Source: Pseudomonadota bacterium
GTDB taxonomy: Bacteria > Pseudomonadota > Gammaproteobacteria > Steroidobacterales > Steroidobacteraceae
Reading direction: 5' to 3'
DNA length: 64,000 nt
NCBI GenBank assembly: GCA_003242685.1
Contig: QGVD01000002.1
Location: 59,030-123,029 of the forward strand
This document shows, one piece after another, positions 41,730-51,149 of the stretch. The translations under genes and the position numbers were made by a program. The notes below the pieces were generated by a model that was given only the letters and a program-made list of their open reading frames with translations, was not told the origin of the DNA and made no database searches. How positions within the stretch are numbered: position 1 is the first letter of the stretch; each line of letters opens with the position of its first letter.

Positions 41730-44546
41730 ATGTTCCTCAATCCGCTGGTTTCACGCTCCGTACGTCTGGCGCTTCTCGCCGGCGCGAATGCAGCCGCTCT
41801 CACGCTTGCACCACCCGTGAGCGCGCAGGACAGCGCTCAGGGCGAACAGGAGGAAGTCCAGACGGTGGTCATCACGGGCACGGCGATCCGTCGCATCGAA
41901 GCGGAAGGTTCGCTGCCCGTTCAGGTGCTGAACTCCGAAGCCATCGAGAGACTCGGTGCACCGACGATCGTCGACCTCATCCAGCGGCTTCCCACCGTAC
42001 AGGGCGCGACTGTGGAGGCGGACGCAGTCGGTGCGGCAACCTTCGGCTTCTCCGGCGTGTCGGTGCACAACGTGGGCGAGAACCGCACACTGGTGCTGCT
42101 GAACGGCCGCAGGATGGCGCAGTTCGGCGGTCAGACGCTGACCGGTTTCGCGGCGGCAGTCGACCTCAACGCCATCCCGATCTCGGCCATCGATCGCGTC
42201 GAGATCCTCACCGAAGGCGCTTCGGCGCTCTACGGCTCGGACGCGATCGCGGGCGTCGTCAATTTCATCACCAAGGACCGTACGGAGGAGCGCGACATCA
42301 CGCTCCACTTCTACGCGCCGGAGGACGGCGCCCGGGAGCGCGGCTTCAGCCTGACCGGCGGCTTCGGCAACTACGACGAGGACGGCTGGAACGTGTTCCT
42401 GTCCCTCGCCGGCGAGAAGCGCGACGAGCTCAACTCGGCCGATCGCGAGTTCGCGAGGTCGGCCATCGTGAACTTCGAGCACGACGGAAGGCTGTGGACG
42501 TTCTTCAACGGCTCATCGCGCAACATTCCCGCGAACGTCGTCGCCGACTCGGGAGCCCTCGAAGGCGAGACCGTCAGCCTCGACCTCCTTCTGAACGGCA
42601 CGTGTCCCGAGGGTTCCGCGATCGTCGACAACGCCTGCTACTACGACTACGTGCGCGACATCCAGCTCTACCCCGAGCGGGAGCGCAAGACCGCGATCGG
42701 CTCGGCGAACTTCCGCCTGGGCGAGAACCACAACGTCTTCCTTGACGTTCTGTGGTCCGAGACGAAGCAGCTCTCGAAGATCGCGCCCGTGCCGGGTGAG
42801 CTGCTGATCAGGGCAGGCTCCGATCTCTTCAACCAGTATCTGGCGCCCATCACGGACGAGAACGGTGACCCGCTTTTCACGGGTGACATCGTCGCGCCCT
42901 ATCGCGCGTCCGACCTCGGCCAGCGCATCAACGACGACGAGGCCGAGTTCTATCAGGTCGCGGTCGGCATCGAAGGCAATGCCTTCAACTGGGACTGGGA
43001 GCTCGCGCTGACCCAGTCTCAGAGCGACGTCAAGGGCAACATCTCCGGCTATCCGGGCGCCCTGGCCTTCGCCAGAGTGCTGGACAGCGGCGTCATCAAT
43101 CCGTTCGTGGGCCCGGGACAGCAGAGCCCCGAAGGACAGGCGGCGCTCGCTTCGATCAACTACAGCGGCTACTGGGACGGCGGCACCTCGAAGATGCGGA
43201 CCGCGCAGATCCAGGCGTCGCGTGAGCTGTTCGATCTGCCGAACGGCAATCCGGTCCTGTTCGCAGTCGGCCTGAATTACTACAGCGAGGATTTCCAGTC
43301 GAAGCCCAGCCTCTTCGCTCAGGCCGCGCTCGAAGACCCGGTCGCGGGCACGCCGGCTCCGGGAGGCCCCGGCACCGGCGACCAGCGCTTCGGCGACGCG
43401 GCGGCCACCATCCCCTATGGCGCCGATCGCGACGTGTTCGGCGCGTTCATCGAGGCTTCGGTGAAGCCGATCGACTGGCTGGAGCTGACGGGTGCCGTGC
43501 GCTACGACGACTACAGCGACGTCGGCGACACCACCAACTACAAGGCGAGCTTCCGCATCACGCCGACGGACCGGCTGCTGTTCCGCGGCTCCTACGGCAC
43601 GGGCTTCCACGCGCCCACGGTTCCGCAGCTCAACGCTTCGCTGCAGAACTACGGCGTGACGGCGAACCCGTACAACTGCAGCCCCGCTCTGCAGCAGATC
43701 GCGGCGAGCCTCGGTGCGATCTGCCGTCCGCCACAGACCCAGTACGACGTCTTTGCGGGCGGCAATCCGCAGCTCGAGCCCGAGGAGTCCCGCAACGCGT
43801 CGTTCGGCTTCGTGTTCGAGGTCGCGCCGCGGATCTCGATCGGCGCCGACTACTGGTGGGTCGGCATCGAGAACGCGTTCGGCCAGCTCACGGAGACCGA
43901 AGCGTTCCAGCGTCCCGAGCTGTATCCGGATGCGTGGTCGACGTTCACGGACATCGCCACCGGCACGACGTACATCGCCTTCAACCAGACGAACATCAAC
44001 ACCGGCAAGGAGTACTACAGCGGTATCGACTTGAACCTGAATGGCGGCTGGGATGCTCCGTTCGGCCGCGTCCGCTCGCAGCTCGTGGCGACCTACATGA
44101 TCACCAACAAGCTGCAGCTCGTGGAAGGCGGGCCGTACTACGAGAACATCGGCAGCTACTCCACGGAGCTCGACGCGCCGACGTTCCGCTGGGTCGGCCG
44201 TCTGATGACCTCGCTCGACCACGGTTCCTGGTCGCACACGCTGACCCTGAACTACCGCAGCGGTTACAAGGACATCGAGACCACGGTCGACGGGATCAAC
44301 CCTGACGGCAGCTTCAACGGCGAGGAGGCGGACGTTCGTCTGGACGTGGACGAGTATCTGACCCTCGACTGGCAGTCGACCTGGAACATCAACGACTGGG
44401 TCTCCGTGAACATCGGTGCACTGAACCTGTTCGACGAGGATCCGCCTCTGTCGCTGACGGCGGCGAACTTCCAGATCGGCTACGACGCGCGCTTCTACGA
44501 TCCGCGCGGCCGTGTGATATTCGGAAGAGTCGCTTTCAGGTTCTGA
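41730..44546 (+). CDS. TonB-dependent receptor, divergent twin
   Basis: 938 residues; ATG 41730 with GGAGG at 41719-41723. Signal peptide ends near PPVSA-QDS. TonB-box-like EEVQTVVITGTAIRRIEAEG, plug with RVEILTEGASALYGSDAIAGVVNFITKD, barrel and terminal GRVAFRF with Phe. Same class as its divergent neighbour; the two share the GxxIRRI-plus-SAxYGSDAI pattern. Uptake of a bulky carbon source, perhaps carbohydrate or plant polymer fragments, is the usual role. No glycosidase or sugar transporter is adjacent. Confidence 0.94.
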   Translation: MFLNPLVSRSVRLALLAGANAAALTLAPPVSAQDSAQGEQEEVQTVVITGTAIRRIEAEGSLPVQVLNSEAIERLGAPTIVDLIQRLPTVQGATVEADAVGAATFGFSGVSVHNVGENRTLVLLNGRRMAQFGGQTLTGFAAAVDLNAIPISAIDRVEILTEGASALYGSDAIAGVVNFITKDRTEERDITLHFYAPEDGARERGFSLTGGFGNYDEDGWNVFLSLAGEKRDELNSADREFARSAIVNFEHDGRLWTFFNGSSRNIPANVVADSGALEGETVSLDLLLNGTCPEGSAIVDNACYYDYVRDIQLYPERERKTAIGSANFRLGENHNVFLDVLWSETKQLSKIAPVPGELLIRAGSDLFNQYLAPITDENGDPLFTGDIVAPYRASDLGQRINDDEAEFYQVAVGIEGNAFNWDWELALTQSQSDVKGNISGYPGALAFARVLDSGVINPFVGPGQQSPEGQAALASINYSGYWDGGTSKMRTAQIQASRELFDLPNGNPVLFAVGLNYYSEDFQSKPSLFAQAALEDPVAGTPAPGGPGTGDQRFGDAAATIPYGADRDVFGAFIEASVKPIDWLELTGAVRYDDYSDVGDTTNYKASFRITPTDRLLFRGSYGTGFHAPTVPQLNASLQNYGVTANPYNCSPALQQIAASLGAICRPPQTQYDVFAGGNPQLEPEESRNASFGFVFEVAPRISIGADYWWVGIENAFGQLTETEAFQRPELYPDAWSTFTDIATGTTYIAFNQTNINTGKEYYSGIDLNLNGGWDAPFGRVRSQLVATYMITNKLQLVEGGPYYENIGSYSTELDAPTFRWVGRLMTSLDHGSWSHTLTLNYRSGYKDIETTVDGINPDGSFNGEEADVRLDVDEYLTLDWQSTWNINDWVSVNIGALNLFDEDPPLSLTAANFQIGYDARFYDPRGRVIFGRVAFRF

Positions 44547-44579
44547 GGACGTTCCGGTCCTGACGCCGCGATCCTGCGG

Positions 44580-44606
44580 GGCTGGAGAAAATCGTTCTCC
44601 GGCCCT
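44580..44606 (+). terminator. Rho-independent terminator after the TonB receptor
   Basis: GGGCTGGAGAA (44580-44590) pairs with TTCTCCGGCCC (44596-44606), 10 of 11 positions, with a 5-base loop, followed by TGTTCTCTCT. Confidence 0.85.
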
Positions 44607-44665
44607 GTTCTCTCTGCCCGGAGGGCCCGGTGCTCCGACGTGCGCGCGCCGACGCGCGGGTGCGC

Positions 44666-45160
44666 TCACGGGCCGTGAAACGCCGCTTCCAGCTTCGCGA
44701 CGTCGAGCTTGATCTGCCGCAGCATTTCCTGGGTGACCCGCCGCACGCGGTTCACATCCGGGTCCGCCATCATCTCGATGAGCACGCGCGGCACGATCTG
44801 CCACCGCACGCCGTACCTGTCGTTGATCCACCCGCAGGCCTGGGGCTGACCACCGTTCGCGAGCAGCGCGTTCCAGTACCGGTCGAGCTCCTCCTGAGAG
44901 TCGCAGTTCACCATGAACGAGATCGCGTCGTTGAACGGGTGATGCGCTCCTGCGCTCATCGCCGAGAACACCTGACCGCAGAGCGTGAACTCGACCATGA
45001 CCACGGAGCCCGGCGGTCCGCCCGGTGTCTCGGCACGAAGCGGAATGACCCGATCGACGCGCGAGTCGGGGAACACGCTCGCATAGAAGTGGGCCGCTTC
45101 TTCCGCCTTCTCGGCATACCACAGGTACGGCACGATCTTCTGGATGGTGGGCTTGCTCAT
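44666..45160 (-). CDS. PhnB-like / 3-demethylubiquinone-9 3-methyltransferase-fold protein
   Basis: 164 residues from ATG 45160. Belongs to the glyoxalase/PhnB fold (PF06983): KIVPYLWYAEKAEEAAHFYASVFPDSRVD at the start, FMVNCDSQEELDRYWNALL, and the hallmark QACGWINDRYGVRWQIVPRVL, then the helical tail. Such proteins are usually annotated as VOC or 3-demethylubiquinone methyltransferase-domain proteins without proven activity. A longer upstream frame shadows the AlkZ-like gene. It is divergent from the AlkZ-like gene, about 165 bases apart. Confidence 0.85.
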   Translation of the reverse strand: MSKPTIQKIVPYLWYAEKAEEAAHFYASVFPDSRVDRVIPLRAETPGGPPGSVVMVEFTLCGQVFSAMSAGAHHPFNDAISFMVNCDSQEELDRYWNALLANGGQPQACGWINDRYGVRWQIVPRVLIEMMADPDVNRVRRVTQEMLRQIKLDVAKLEAAFHGP

Positions 45161-45325
45161 GACGTGTACCTCCGCCTCGTAGTCGAAGGAGGAAGCGCGG
45201 ATTCGACAGCGGGTGAGCATGCGCGTCCTCTTGCGATCCCGCCAGTCCCATGTCGGAATTGCCCCGGTCTCGACTGAATCCCGTCTAGCTCGCACTGAGC
45301 GACATTGCGCGACTTGCGACCGACA

Positions 45326-46492
45326 ATGGACATCGTCCCGGCCCGATTGAGCAACCATCGACTTCTCGGGAGAACGCTGTCCCGGCCCGAGCAGGTCGTC
45401 GAGTGGCTCGGCGCCGTGCAGGCGCAGGATTTCGCCGCGGCGAAATGGGCGGTGGCGCTGCGCATGAAGAGCGCGCGCGATACGGACATCGAGCGCGCGT
45501 TCGACGCAGGCAGAATCCTGCGCACTCACGTGCTGCGCCCCACCTGGCACTTCGTGCTGCCCGATGACATCCGCTGGATGCTCGAGCTCACCGCGCCGAG
45601 GATTCGTCCGATCCTGGCGTACGGCGATCGCAGAAACGGCATCGACCGCGCGCTGATCAGCCGCGCGGAGCGGATCGTCGAGCGGGCGCTGGAGGGCGGG
45701 AAGCACCTCACGCGCGAAGAGCTCGCCGCGGAGCTGGCGAAGCACGGCATCGAGGCGCGCGGGCAGAAGCTCGCGCACATCGTCGCGCACGCGGAGCTCG
45801 ACGCGCTGATATGCAGCGGGCCGCTCCGCGGCCGGCAGTTCACCTACGCGCTCCTGGAGGAACGAGTTCCGAAGGTGAGGCGACTCACGCGCGACGAGTC
45901 GCTCGCCACACTGGCGCTGCGCTACTTCCGGAGCCACGGCCCGGCAACCCTGCACGACTTCGCGAAGTGGTCGGGACTTTCGCTCAAAGAAGCTCGTGAA
46001 GCCGTGGCGCTCGACGGGAGTGTCCGCGAGGCGCAAAGGGATTCCGGCATGTACCGGCACGTCCGCAGCACGTCGTCCGGCGCGGTACCCTCGCCGCACG
46101 CCCGACTCCTTTCTATATATGACGAGTACGTGATCGCGTATCGGGACTGGGACGTCCTGTGCGGGGAGCGGGGCCTCAAGCAGCGGCTCTTCGCCCAGGG
46201 CAACGCGATCCCGAACGTGCTGCTGATCGACGGCCGGATCGCCGGCACCTGGCGACGATCGCTGACGGAAAAGGAGGCGCGGCTTACCATCACGCCGCTC
46301 CGGAAGCTCACTCCGGAGGAGAAGACAGCCGTGGACCAGGAGGTCGAGAGGTACAGCGAGTTCCTCGGCAGACCCGTGTCCGCTCAGCTCACCGCTGCCG
46401 CACGCGGATCCGGCGCGCGGAAGCGGAAGATCAGGCTGCACGTCGATATGCTCAAGCGCGGCGAGACGATTCATCCGCAGCGCAGGAAGTGA
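45326..46492 (+). CDS. AlkZ/YcaQ-like winged-helix DNA glycosylase
   Basis: 388 residues from ATG 45326. The family consists of winged-helix repeats (PF06224). AlkZ and YcaQ use a QxQ motif for unhooking crosslinked or bulky adducts; here it is Q32-A-Q34 in GAVQAQDFAAAKWAV. Further family features: LRPTWHFVLPDDIRWML, LRYFRSHGPATLHDFAKWSGL and VLLIDGRIAGTWRR near the end. Length agrees with AlkZ-like proteins. Known AlkZ enzymes protect producers of DNA-alkylating natural products; here the linked gene (46498) is a beta-propeller protein, and no biosynthetic cluster is visible. Activity is thus inferred from family only. Confidence 0.88.
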   Translation: MDIVPARLSNHRLLGRTLSRPEQVVEWLGAVQAQDFAAAKWAVALRMKSARDTDIERAFDAGRILRTHVLRPTWHFVLPDDIRWMLELTAPRIRPILAYGDRRNGIDRALISRAERIVERALEGGKHLTREELAAELAKHGIEARGQKLAHIVAHAELDALICSGPLRGRQFTYALLEERVPKVRRLTRDESLATLALRYFRSHGPATLHDFAKWSGLSLKEAREAVALDGSVREAQRDSGMYRHVRSTSSGAVPSPHARLLSIYDEYVIAYRDWDVLCGERGLKQRLFAQGNAIPNVLLIDGRIAGTWRRSLTEKEARLTITPLRKLTPEEKTAVDQEVERYSEFLGRPVSAQLTAAARGSGARKRKIRLHVDMLKRGETIHPQRRK

Positions 46493-46497
46493 TACGC

Positions 46498-47601
46498 ATG
46501 AGCTCCGGACGCAGAGAACCACTGACCCGCCGCGAGCTGCTCGGCGCGATGACTGCCGTGCCGCTCCTCGCATCGAGCGTACTGCGCGCCGACGACAACA
46601 CTTCTTCGGTGAACGAACTGGAGGCGCCCCCGCAGCGCTGGCTCACCGCCGCGGATCGCAATCTCACCACCGACTACGTCGTGCACTTCTTCGAGCTTCC
46701 CCGTCGCGGCACCGGGCCCACGACGATCTGCGTGGCGCCGGACGGAAGGCTCTGGTTCACTGAAAGCACCGGCAATCGCATCGGCTGCATGGCGCCTGAC
46801 GGCAGCGGACTCATCGAGTATCCGCTCCCCTCTCCGGAGAGCTCGCCGCGCATCATCGCGCTCGGATCTGATGGAAACATCTGGTTCTCGGAGCACGCGG
46901 GTAATCGCATCGGGCGAATCACGGCCGAAGGCCGGCTGACAGAATTCGACATCCCGACGCCTGCCAGTCAGCCGCGCGCCATCGCGCTCGGCGCGGACGG
47001 AAATATCTGGTTCGGCATGTTCGCCGGCGGCAAGATCGGCCGCATCACACCGGACGGGCGCATCACGGAGTTCGCCATTCCGACGCCGGACAGCGGTCCG
47101 CGTGCGCTCGCGGCAGGACCTGACGGCAACATCTGGTTCTCCGAGTACCGCGCGAGCAGAATCGGCCGCATCACGCCGGACGGACACGTCACCGAGTTCG
47201 ATCTGCCGCGACCGGACAGCGGCCCGGGCGACATCACCGCGGGGCCCGACGGTGCGATGTGGTTCGTCGAGCTCAACGGCGCGGACGGGCTGCAGACCGA
47301 CGGCAATCGGATCGGCCGCATCACCATGGACGGCGAGGTCACGGAGTATCCGATGCCGAGCCGTACCGGCTCGCCCATCAACATCGCCGTCGGTCCCGAC
47401 CGCAACGTGTGGTACACGAAGGGTGACGCGCTCGGTCGTGTTCTGCCAGACGGAACGATCCATGAATTCCCGGTTGGCGCGGGCGCGCGGGCGGTTGGCC
47501 TCACTGCAGGAGCGGATCGTCAGCCTCCCGACCGCCTCGTCAATCGCCTGTACTTCGCCGATGCCGGCAACGACAGGATAGGATTCTTCTCCTTCTCGTA
47601 G
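46498..47601 (+). CDS. Exported Vgb-like beta-propeller protein
   Basis: 367 residues; ATG 46498, five bases after the AlkZ-like stop and preceded by AGGAAG. Twin-arginine-like start (TRRELLGAMTAVPLLASSVL). Residues about 60-350 are seven-bladed propeller repeats of DGNIWFSEHAGNRIGRITAEG type, repeated roughly every 42 residues (GPDGNIWFSE, GADGNIWFGM, GPDGAMWFVE), as in virginiamycin B lyase (Vgb) and related proteins. Vgb opens the streptogramin B ring; the His and Glu catalytic residues were not verified, so lyase activity is not claimed. Its coupling to the preceding gene may be incidental. Confidence 0.82.
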   Translation: MSSGRREPLTRRELLGAMTAVPLLASSVLRADDNTSSVNELEAPPQRWLTAADRNLTTDYVVHFFELPRRGTGPTTICVAPDGRLWFTESTGNRIGCMAPDGSGLIEYPLPSPESSPRIIALGSDGNIWFSEHAGNRIGRITAEGRLTEFDIPTPASQPRAIALGADGNIWFGMFAGGKIGRITPDGRITEFAIPTPDSGPRALAAGPDGNIWFSEYRASRIGRITPDGHVTEFDLPRPDSGPGDITAGPDGAMWFVELNGADGLQTDGNRIGRITMDGEVTEYPMPSRTGSPINIAVGPDRNVWYTKGDALGRVLPDGTIHEFPVGAGARAVGLTAGADRQPPDRLVNRLYFADAGNDRIGFFSFS

Positions 47602-47770
47602 ATTGCCGATTTCCGATGCAGATGCCGGGATCGTGTTCTGTCAAACACGCTCGAGCTTCGCGGAAAAACAGTGTTTACCGGGAGAAATATCGACGGAGTC
47701 GCTGCGAACGGCAGATAATTCGCACCCTCAACGAAGCCGCGGATCTCCAGCAGAAGAGTCAGGCACACCG

Positions 47771-48298
47771 ATGAGCCGCTCCGCATCCCGTCGATCCCGC
47801 AGCGTGGTCTCCAGGAAGCGCGCGGCACGAGTGAAGCAGTCGGTCAACGAGCGCACGCCGCGAGCGGCGCGACAGGAGGTCGATCTCAGCCTGCTGCCGC
47901 AGCTCATCGGCTACAACCTGCGGCGGGCGCAGATCGGCCTGCGGCGCCACTTCGTGCGCACGACCGGCAAGCCCGGAATACGGCCCGGGCTCTTCAGCCT
48001 CCTCGTGCTCGCCGATGCGAATCCGGGTATCGCGCAGATCGAGCTCTCGCACGAGCTCGACATCGATAAGGCCACCATCGTCGCGCTCATCGACCGTCTC
48101 GAGCGCCAGGGCTGGGTCGAGCGACGCCGCTCTACCGAGGACCGGAGGCGGCACGGCATCTTCCTCACGGCCGAAGGCGTTCGCGGGCTCAAGGCCCTGA
48201 AGCGCGACATTCTCGAGCACGAGAGGCGCTTCGCGCGGCGCTTCACGGCTGCAGAGCTGCGCCAGCTGCTCGAGCTTCTGGCGCGGTGCCACGACTAG
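47771..48298 (+). CDS. MarR-family transcriptional regulator
   Basis: 175 residues. A basic N-terminal tail of about 35 residues, then a MarR winged helix-turn-helix at about 75-135: ANPGIAQIELSHELDIDKATIVALIDRLERQGWVERRRSTEDRRRHGIFLTAEG (residues 84-137). It presumably acts as a dimer and responds to a phenolic or similar ligand. ATG 47771; the longer frame upstream from 47603 adds low-complexity residues and is not used. The convergent hydrolase gene ends 90 bases away. Its target may be its own promoter or the hydrolases. Confidence 0.9.
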   Translation: MSRSASRRSRSVVSRKRAARVKQSVNERTPRAARQEVDLSLLPQLIGYNLRRAQIGLRRHFVRTTGKPGIRPGLFSLLVLADANPGIAQIELSHELDIDKATIVALIDRLERQGWVERRRSTEDRRRHGIFLTAEGVRGLKALKRDILEHERRFARRFTAAELRQLLELLARCHD

Positions 48299-48352
48299 CC
48301 GGCATGCGCCGCCGGCCGCATCGCAGGCTTCAGGCACGCAGTGGAAAAAGTG

Positions 48353-48379
48353 AGGGAGAGGGGCCGGGCCCCTCTCCCT
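48353..48379 (-). terminator. Terminator between MarR gene and hydrolase gene
   Basis: Perfect 12-bp stem AGGGAGAGGGGC (48353-48364) with GCCCCTCTCCCT (48368-48379), loop CGG. On the minus strand the stem is followed by CACTTTTTCC (AAAAAG just left of it on the plus strand), so it best ends the hydrolase transcript. Confidence 0.82.
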
Positions 48380-48388
48380 GAGAGACCG

Positions 48389-49288
48389 CTAGAAGCCCTT
48401 CGATTCGACGGTCCAGTTGCTGAGCTGACCGAGCTCTGCATCCGGTCCGACGAGGAACGAGAGCGCCTCGTCGTTTCCGTTGAGCGTTCCATCGAGCCAC
48501 TCGACCACGGCCTGCACCGCCTGGAGCTGAACGGTCTGACCCGCGCTGCCGAAGAAGCCGCCGTGGCCGGCGGTCGCGTGCGATGCGAAGACCGCAGGCA
48601 CCGCGGTGACGCGCTCGTAGCTTCCGACCGAGTTGGGATATGCGACGTCACTGGGCCCACCGGCGATGAACAGCACCGGCCCCGACAGATTGTCGAGATA
48701 TGGGCGGCAGACCGCGAGCGGCCCGGAGAGGCCTCCGGTACTGTCGTCGGGGAAGCAGCCGCTGTTGAGACTGACGACCGACTTCACGCGTGGATCGTGC
48801 TCGCCCGTCCAGATCGCGTCGATGCCGCCGCACGAATGGCCCATCGTGGCGATCTTCGACGCGTCGAGCTTGTTGAAGTACTTCGCTCCGCCACGACCCG
48901 GCGGTGAGGTTGCCCAGTCGATCGCCCTCTTCAGCCGATCCTCGGTGGCCTGTGAGCCGGGACTGGAGTGGACGTCCGGCGCACCGTAGGCGATCACGAC
49001 GAATCCGTGCGCAGCCACCTGTGTCAGGAAGTAGAGATGGCCATCGTTCGACGCTGCGCAGGCGCCGTTGCTCCAGACGACGATCGGATACCTCGTGCTG
49101 CCCGTCAGATCCGCGGGCCGATAGACGGTGTAGCCGGGAAGCCCCGGTGCCGCCTCGCGAACGACGTCGTAGTACTGCTCCATCGCCCGCGGTGCAGCCT
49201 CAGCGTGCGACGGCGCGAAGGGCGCAACGAGCGCCGAAGCGAAGAGAAGCGCGCGTGCCTTGTGTAAAGCAGGACGAAAACCTGTCAT
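48389..49288 (-). CDS. Secreted alpha/beta hydrolase A
   Basis: 299 residues; GGAGGACTGTC precedes ATG 49288. Signal peptide about 1-30. Nucleophile motif G150-H-S152-C-G-G with Ser152 in MGHSCGGIDAI; oxyanion region VVWSNGACAAS; His near the end in SHATAGHGGFF. Layout resembles chlorophyllase/PHB-depolymerase-like or dienelactone-type esterases (YPIVVWSNG, EDRLKRAIDWATSPP). Probable periplasmic esterase. Substrate unknown. Downstream of hydrolase B on the same strand with a 50-base gap, likely co-transcribed. Confidence 0.85.
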   Translation of the reverse strand: MTGFRPALHKARALLFASALVAPFAPSHAEAAPRAMEQYYDVVREAAPGLPGYTVYRPADLTGSTRYPIVVWSNGACAASNDGHLYFLTQVAAHGFVVIAYGAPDVHSSPGSQATEDRLKRAIDWATSPPGRGGAKYFNKLDASKIATMGHSCGGIDAIWTGEHDPRVKSVVSLNSGCFPDDSTGGLSGPLAVCRPYLDNLSGPVLFIAGGPSDVAYPNSVGSYERVTAVPAVFASHATAGHGGFFGSAGQTVQLQAVQAVVEWLDGTLNGNDEALSFLVGPDAELGQLSNWTVESKGF

Positions 49289-49338
49289 GACAGTCCTCCC
49301 TTTCGTGCTGAATCGCTCCATCGAGCGTCCTGAACCTG

Positions 49339-50961
49339 TCAGCGCACGGTCGTAACGACCTCGGCATCGATCGGCACGCCGTAGCGGTAGGCACCGGAAA
49401 CCGGTATGCGCACGCCGGCACCCGGCTCGAGATCTCCGAGATCGCTCGCCCGGAACTTCACGACCAGCGTGTTCCCCTTGAGCTGACTGTCGACCGGCGC
49501 AGCGCCTGCGAAGCGGATCGAGGCCGGATCGATCTTGTCGGCCGAGAACTCCGATGCCGGAGGCTCGAGCGGAGTCAGATCGAGCTGCACGAGCTGCTGG
49601 CTCTTCCGCACGATCACCGCGGAGCGCACCTTCGCGTCCACGCGAGGGAAGTGGAACGGCCGCGCGAAGGGCACCGGCTCGTACTCGATGAAGCGCGGCG
49701 TACCGGAAAGCGGCACGGTGGCGGCCCTGGCATTGAGCGCGTCGGCGGAGGTGTCCGGCCAGACGCCGGTGATGGCGCGCTCCTGGAGCACTTCGACGGC
49801 GGTGACGACTTCCGGACCGTTGAAGCCGCAGTGCCCGGCGACACGCAGGTAGGTCTGGCGCAGATTCTCGGAGCCCGCGACCGCTTCGTAGGCCTGCTGC
49901 CCCGACACGGGCGAAATCTGGTCTCCGATGCCGTTCACCGTGACGACGGGCACGGTGAGCGGGTTGCTTATGACCTGAATGCGCGCCCAGCGGATCGCAT
50001 CGGGGTCGGCGACGATGCGCGGCGCTGCGGCCAGCGTGTCGAGATCCGCCTCGAGGTCGAGGCCCGCCTTCTCGTACATGGCGCGCACGACATCCGCGTG
50101 CTCCACGCGCTCGAGGAGCTTGCGGTAGTCGACGCCGAGGTTCCAGGAGATGTTGCCGCCTGCCCGCCGGTTGATCTCGTTGCGGCTCGACATTGCCTGA
50201 CCGACGACCGGCAGCGGTCCTCCCGCGAGGCTGTCGTACAGTCCCTCCTGAAGCGCGTCGTAGTCGTCGGGCGCAGGAATGGGCTTCGAGCCCACCGACC
50301 AGGCAGGGAGCTGTGCGATCGCCGCCGCGAGCGCGATGCGCGCCTTGCCTTCGGGCGTCTGCTGCGCAGCCTGCAGCATCGCGAGCCATGCCGGACGCGC
50401 GTTCGTCGCGAAGTCGTCGGGAACGTCGATGATCGGATAGCGATCGTCCCCCGGCGCGAGCAGCGTCTTCGCGACGAAGAGCGCATCGAGCTTGCTGTTC
50501 CAGAGGCCGATGGCGCCGGCAAGGCCTCCGCACTGGAGAACGGCGCCGTCGAAGACGTCTGGACGGGCCTGAACCACCGCTGCGCCAGTGTGTGCCCCGA
50601 GGGAGCTGCCGTTCACGAACACCCGGGCCGGTGGACCGTACCTCTCGGTGAAGATCTCGACGACCCGGACGTGATTCTCGATGGAGTCGCCGACGGACCA
50701 GCCGGTCACGGCGCGATTCACACCCGAGCTCGCATATCCGCGGCGCAGGAGCTCCTGCACCGTGGGGGTGTTACCTCCGTTCGGGGCGTAGTCGAGCCCG
50801 ACGAGCAGGGTGCCGTTCCAGTTGTCCGGGAAGTCGATGCGCCAGGGTGTTCCGTCGGGCAGCACGCCGCTCGTGGTTTCGGTTGCCGCGTGCGCAAGGA
50901 GTGTGATCGAGACAAGGGCAACCGCCGCCAGCAGCGATCGCATCATGCGAAACAGAGACAT
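49339..50961 (-). CDS. Secreted alpha/beta hydrolase B
   Basis: 540 residues; GGAGGAGC precedes ATG 50961. Signal peptide 1-25. Nucleophile motif G118-S-S120-L-G122 (FVNGSSLGAHTGAAV), followed by a long lid region and a late catalytic Asp/His region (VNGIGDQISPVSGQ, YLRVAGHCGFNGPEVV). A C-terminal beta domain of about 130 residues (residues about 410-540, VDAKVRSAVIVRKSQQ, FRASDLGDLEPGAGVRIPVSGAY) is unusual for simple esterases. Probable exported esterase or lipase-like enzyme. Partner of hydrolase A. Confidence 0.85.
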   Translation of the reverse strand: MSLFRMMRSLLAAVALVSITLLAHAATETTSGVLPDGTPWRIDFPDNWNGTLLVGLDYAPNGGNTPTVQELLRRGYASSGVNRAVTGWSVGDSIENHVRVVEIFTERYGPPARVFVNGSSLGAHTGAAVVQARPDVFDGAVLQCGGLAGAIGLWNSKLDALFVAKTLLAPGDDRYPIIDVPDDFATNARPAWLAMLQAAQQTPEGKARIALAAAIAQLPAWSVGSKPIPAPDDYDALQEGLYDSLAGGPLPVVGQAMSSRNEINRRAGGNISWNLGVDYRKLLERVEHADVVRAMYEKAGLDLEADLDTLAAAPRIVADPDAIRWARIQVISNPLTVPVVTVNGIGDQISPVSGQQAYEAVAGSENLRQTYLRVAGHCGFNGPEVVTAVEVLQERAITGVWPDTSADALNARAATVPLSGTPRFIEYEPVPFARPFHFPRVDAKVRSAVIVRKSQQLVQLDLTPLEPPASEFSADKIDPASIRFAGAAPVDSQLKGNTLVVKFRASDLGDLEPGAGVRIPVSGAYRYGVPIDAEVVTTVR

Positions 50962-51149
50962 CGTCGCTCCTCCCCTTCTCCGGTAAGCCGCGCGGCAGCC
51001 GGCGGCTGCTCGCGCCAGACGGTGCTGATTCAGCGCCGATCGTTCGCTCTGCGATTGGTATGGATGACTGACCTTTGGTGCCGTACCTCCCCGCGCATCC
51101 GTTTCCTCTTCGTGGAACCGACCGTCCGCCGTGCGCGATTCGGCGTCGG

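Noticed and set aside
42513..45251. A minus-strand open frame of 912 codons
   Set aside because: It lies opposite the TonB receptor at 41730-44546 and runs into the PhnB-like gene. Its residue composition is typical of a shadow frame.
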